Assembly: GCF_001426545.1 (NCBI RefSeq)
Contig: NZ_LMEZ01000001.1
Location: forward strand, 1,178,506-1,242,505
Reading direction: 5' to 3'
Source of the DNA: Mycobacterium sp. Root135
GTDB taxonomy: Bacteria; Actinomycetota; Actinomycetes; Mycobacteriales; Mycobacteriaceae
Length of the DNA stretch: 64,000 bases
Made by a program: the position numbers and the translations under genes. Shown here piece by piece: positions 62,471-64,000 of the stretch. Each line of letters begins with the position of its first letter. Within the stretch, counting starts at the first letter, position 1. Below the pieces are notes generated by a model. The model worked only from the letters and a program-made list of their open reading frames with translations, made no database searches and had not been told where the DNA came from.

Positions 62471-64000
62471 TAGGCGTGTCCCTCGTTGCCCTGATCGTCG
62501 AACAACGGCCGGATTCCCCTGGCCGCTTCGATCTGATCGTTGCTCATGCCCGCGGCCACCATCGGCCACACCTGGGCGTCGGCGCCGACGATGAAGTCGA
62601 TCACCACCGGACGGTCGTTGATCGCCCGCGCCTGGTTGATGACGTCCTCGACGTCTTCGGCTCGCTCACAACGCAATCCGACGCAACCCAACGCCTCGGC
62701 CAACTTGACGAAGTCGGGGATGCGATGGCTGTGCGTGGACAGGTTGGTCTGGCTGTAGCGCTGTTCGTAGAACAGCGTCTGCCATTGCCGCACCATGCCG
62801 AGGTTGCCGTTGTTGATCAACGCCACCTTGATCGGTGCGCCCTCGACGGCACAGGTCGCCAGCTCCTGGTTCGTCATCTGGAAGCAACCGTCACCGTCGA
62901 TGGCCCACACCTCGGCCTCGGGCCGGGCGAACTTCGCACCCATGGCGGCGGGCACGGCGTACCCCATCGTGCCGAGACCACCGGAGTTGAGCCACGTCTT
63001 GGGATTCTCGTACTTGATGAACTGAGCGGCCCACATCTGGTGCTGCCCAACGCCCGCCACGTACACCGCGTCCGGCCCGGCGATCCGGCCGAGGGATTCG
63101 ATGACGAACTCGGGGCTTAGGCTGCCGTCGCTCTGCGGTCCGTAGCTCAACGGGAACGTCGACCGGACGCCGTTGAGGTAGGTCCACCAGTCGTCCAGGT
63201 CCAACGTGTCCGCAGAGGTGCCGTCGCGCCGCAGCGCGTCGAGCAGATCGGAGATCACGTTCTTCACGTCACCCACGATCGGCACGTCGGCATTGCGGTT
63301 CTTGCCGATCTCCGCCGGGTCGATGTCAGCGTGGATCACCTTCGCGTCGGGGGCGAACGAGTCCAGTTTGCCGGTCACGCGGTCGTCGAAGCGCGTGCCA
63401 AGGGCGATCAGCAGGTCGCTCTTCTGCAGGGCGCCGACGGCCGCCACGGTGCCGTGCATGCCCGGCATGCCGAGGTTCTGCGGGTGGCTGTCGGGGAACG
63501 CGCCGCGCGCCATCAGCGTGGTGACCACCGGGATGCCGGTCAGGTTGGCGAGCTCCAGCAGTTCGGCGGAGGCCTCCCCGCGGATCACGCCGCCGCCGAC
63601 GTACAGCACCGGCTTGCTGGCCGCCGCGATCAGCTTGGCGGCCTCGCGCACCTGCCTGCTGTGCGGCCGGGTGTTCGGCTTGTAGCCGGGCAGGTCGATC
63701 TTCGGCGGCCAGCTGAACGTGCACTGCGCCTGCAGCACGTCCTTGGGGATGTCCACCAGGACGGCGCCGGGACGGCCCGACCGTGCGATGTGGAACGCCT
63801 CGGCCATCTGCTGGGCGATCTCGTCGCCGTTGCGAACCAGGAAGTTGTGCTTGGTGATCGGCATCGTGATGCCCGAGATGTCGGCTTCCTGGAAGGCGTC
63901 GGTGCCGATGAGTGCGCGGCCGACCTGACCGGTGATCGCGACGACGGGAATGGAGTCCATCTGCGCGTCGGCCAGCGGGGTGACGAGGTTGGTCGCACCG
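62470..64000 (-). CDS. ilvB: Acetolactate synthase large subunit, 5' end outside the window
   Basis: The last 509 codons of a thiamine-diphosphate enzyme that forms acetolactate and acetohydroxybutyrate. The frame remains open to the window edge, where it reads [20 protein letters not shown], a continuation of the conserved GPGATN segment. The thiamine diphosphate motif begins [15 protein letters not shown]. About 100 N-terminal residues, including the catalytic glutamate, lie beyond 64000. ilvB1 of mycobacteria has this size and order (ilvB-ilvN-ilvC). Confidence 0.96.

Overview
The window is chromosomal DNA from a high-GC actinobacterium, almost certainly a rapidly growing Mycobacterium (Mycolicibacterium). 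Gene content and order follow the M. tuberculosis segment from about Rv2915c to Rv3003c, as I remember that map: amidohydrolase, ffh, glnD, glnB, amt, ftsY, smc, acyP, osmC-like, fpg, rnc, DUF177, sepIVA, coaD, rsmD, pca, VKOR, DsbA, lipN, AKR, recG, DAK2, rpmB, ung, thiL, ddl, gpsA, fbiD, ppk, mutT1, hupB, leuD, leuC, IclR, tRNA-Glu, tRNA-Gln, gltX, FAH, leuB, serA, FAD oxidoreductase, ilvC, ilvN, ilvB. All synteny statements here rest on memory, not on a search.

Layout. 1-2.4 kb: a TetR regulator with a palindrome at its promoter, then a diflavin reductase. 2.4-14.6 kb (minus strand): an amidohydrolase and ffh, the nitrogen-sensing operon amt-glnB-glnD with GlnR-type boxes upstream, then ftsY and smc. 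14.6-18.4 kb (minus): acyP, an OsmC-like protein, fpg, rnc, DUF177 and sepIVA, mostly in 4-base stop/start overlaps. 18.5-25.7 kb (minus): coaD, rsmD, pyruvate carboxylase, the VKOR/DsbA disulfide pair and lipN. 25.7-35 kb: two tandem aldo-keto reductases (+), an anchored HNH protein, recG and a FakA-like DAK2 protein (minus), rpmB (+), ung and thiL (minus), a stand-alone Lrp-type sensor domain and a DUF3515 protein (+).

35-46 kb: ddl, a Cys/Met-metabolism PLP enzyme and gpsA (minus); fbiD, ppk1 and mutT1 (+); hupB with a long Lys/Ala repeat tail; leuCD and the divergent IclR regulator. 46-49 kb: two tRNAs, gltX and a fumarylacetoacetate-hydrolase-family enzyme. 49-56 kb is the least standard part: a GjpA-like exported protein with a low-complexity tail, an MFS transporter, a YrhK-like membrane protein and a GNAT plus polar-amino-acid ABC transporter operon. 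56-64 kb: leuB-serA, a divergent FAD oxidoreductase/esterase pair, then ilvC, ilvN and the 3' part of ilvB, cut by the window end.

The genes combine co-translational protein export (ffh, ftsY), chromosome structure (smc, hupB), septation (sepIVA), nitrogen control, DNA repair (fpg, recG, ung, mutT1) and branched-chain amino acid synthesis (leuB, leuCD, ilvBNC). I see no insertion sequence, prophage, CRISPR array or plasmid feature. Most of the window is core genome. The main departures are the absence of the PDIM/PGL locus between sepIVA and coaD, the 49-56 kb accessory block, several very compact gene junctions, a hairpin family occurring twice, and a set of promoters whose geometry predicts leaderless mRNAs.
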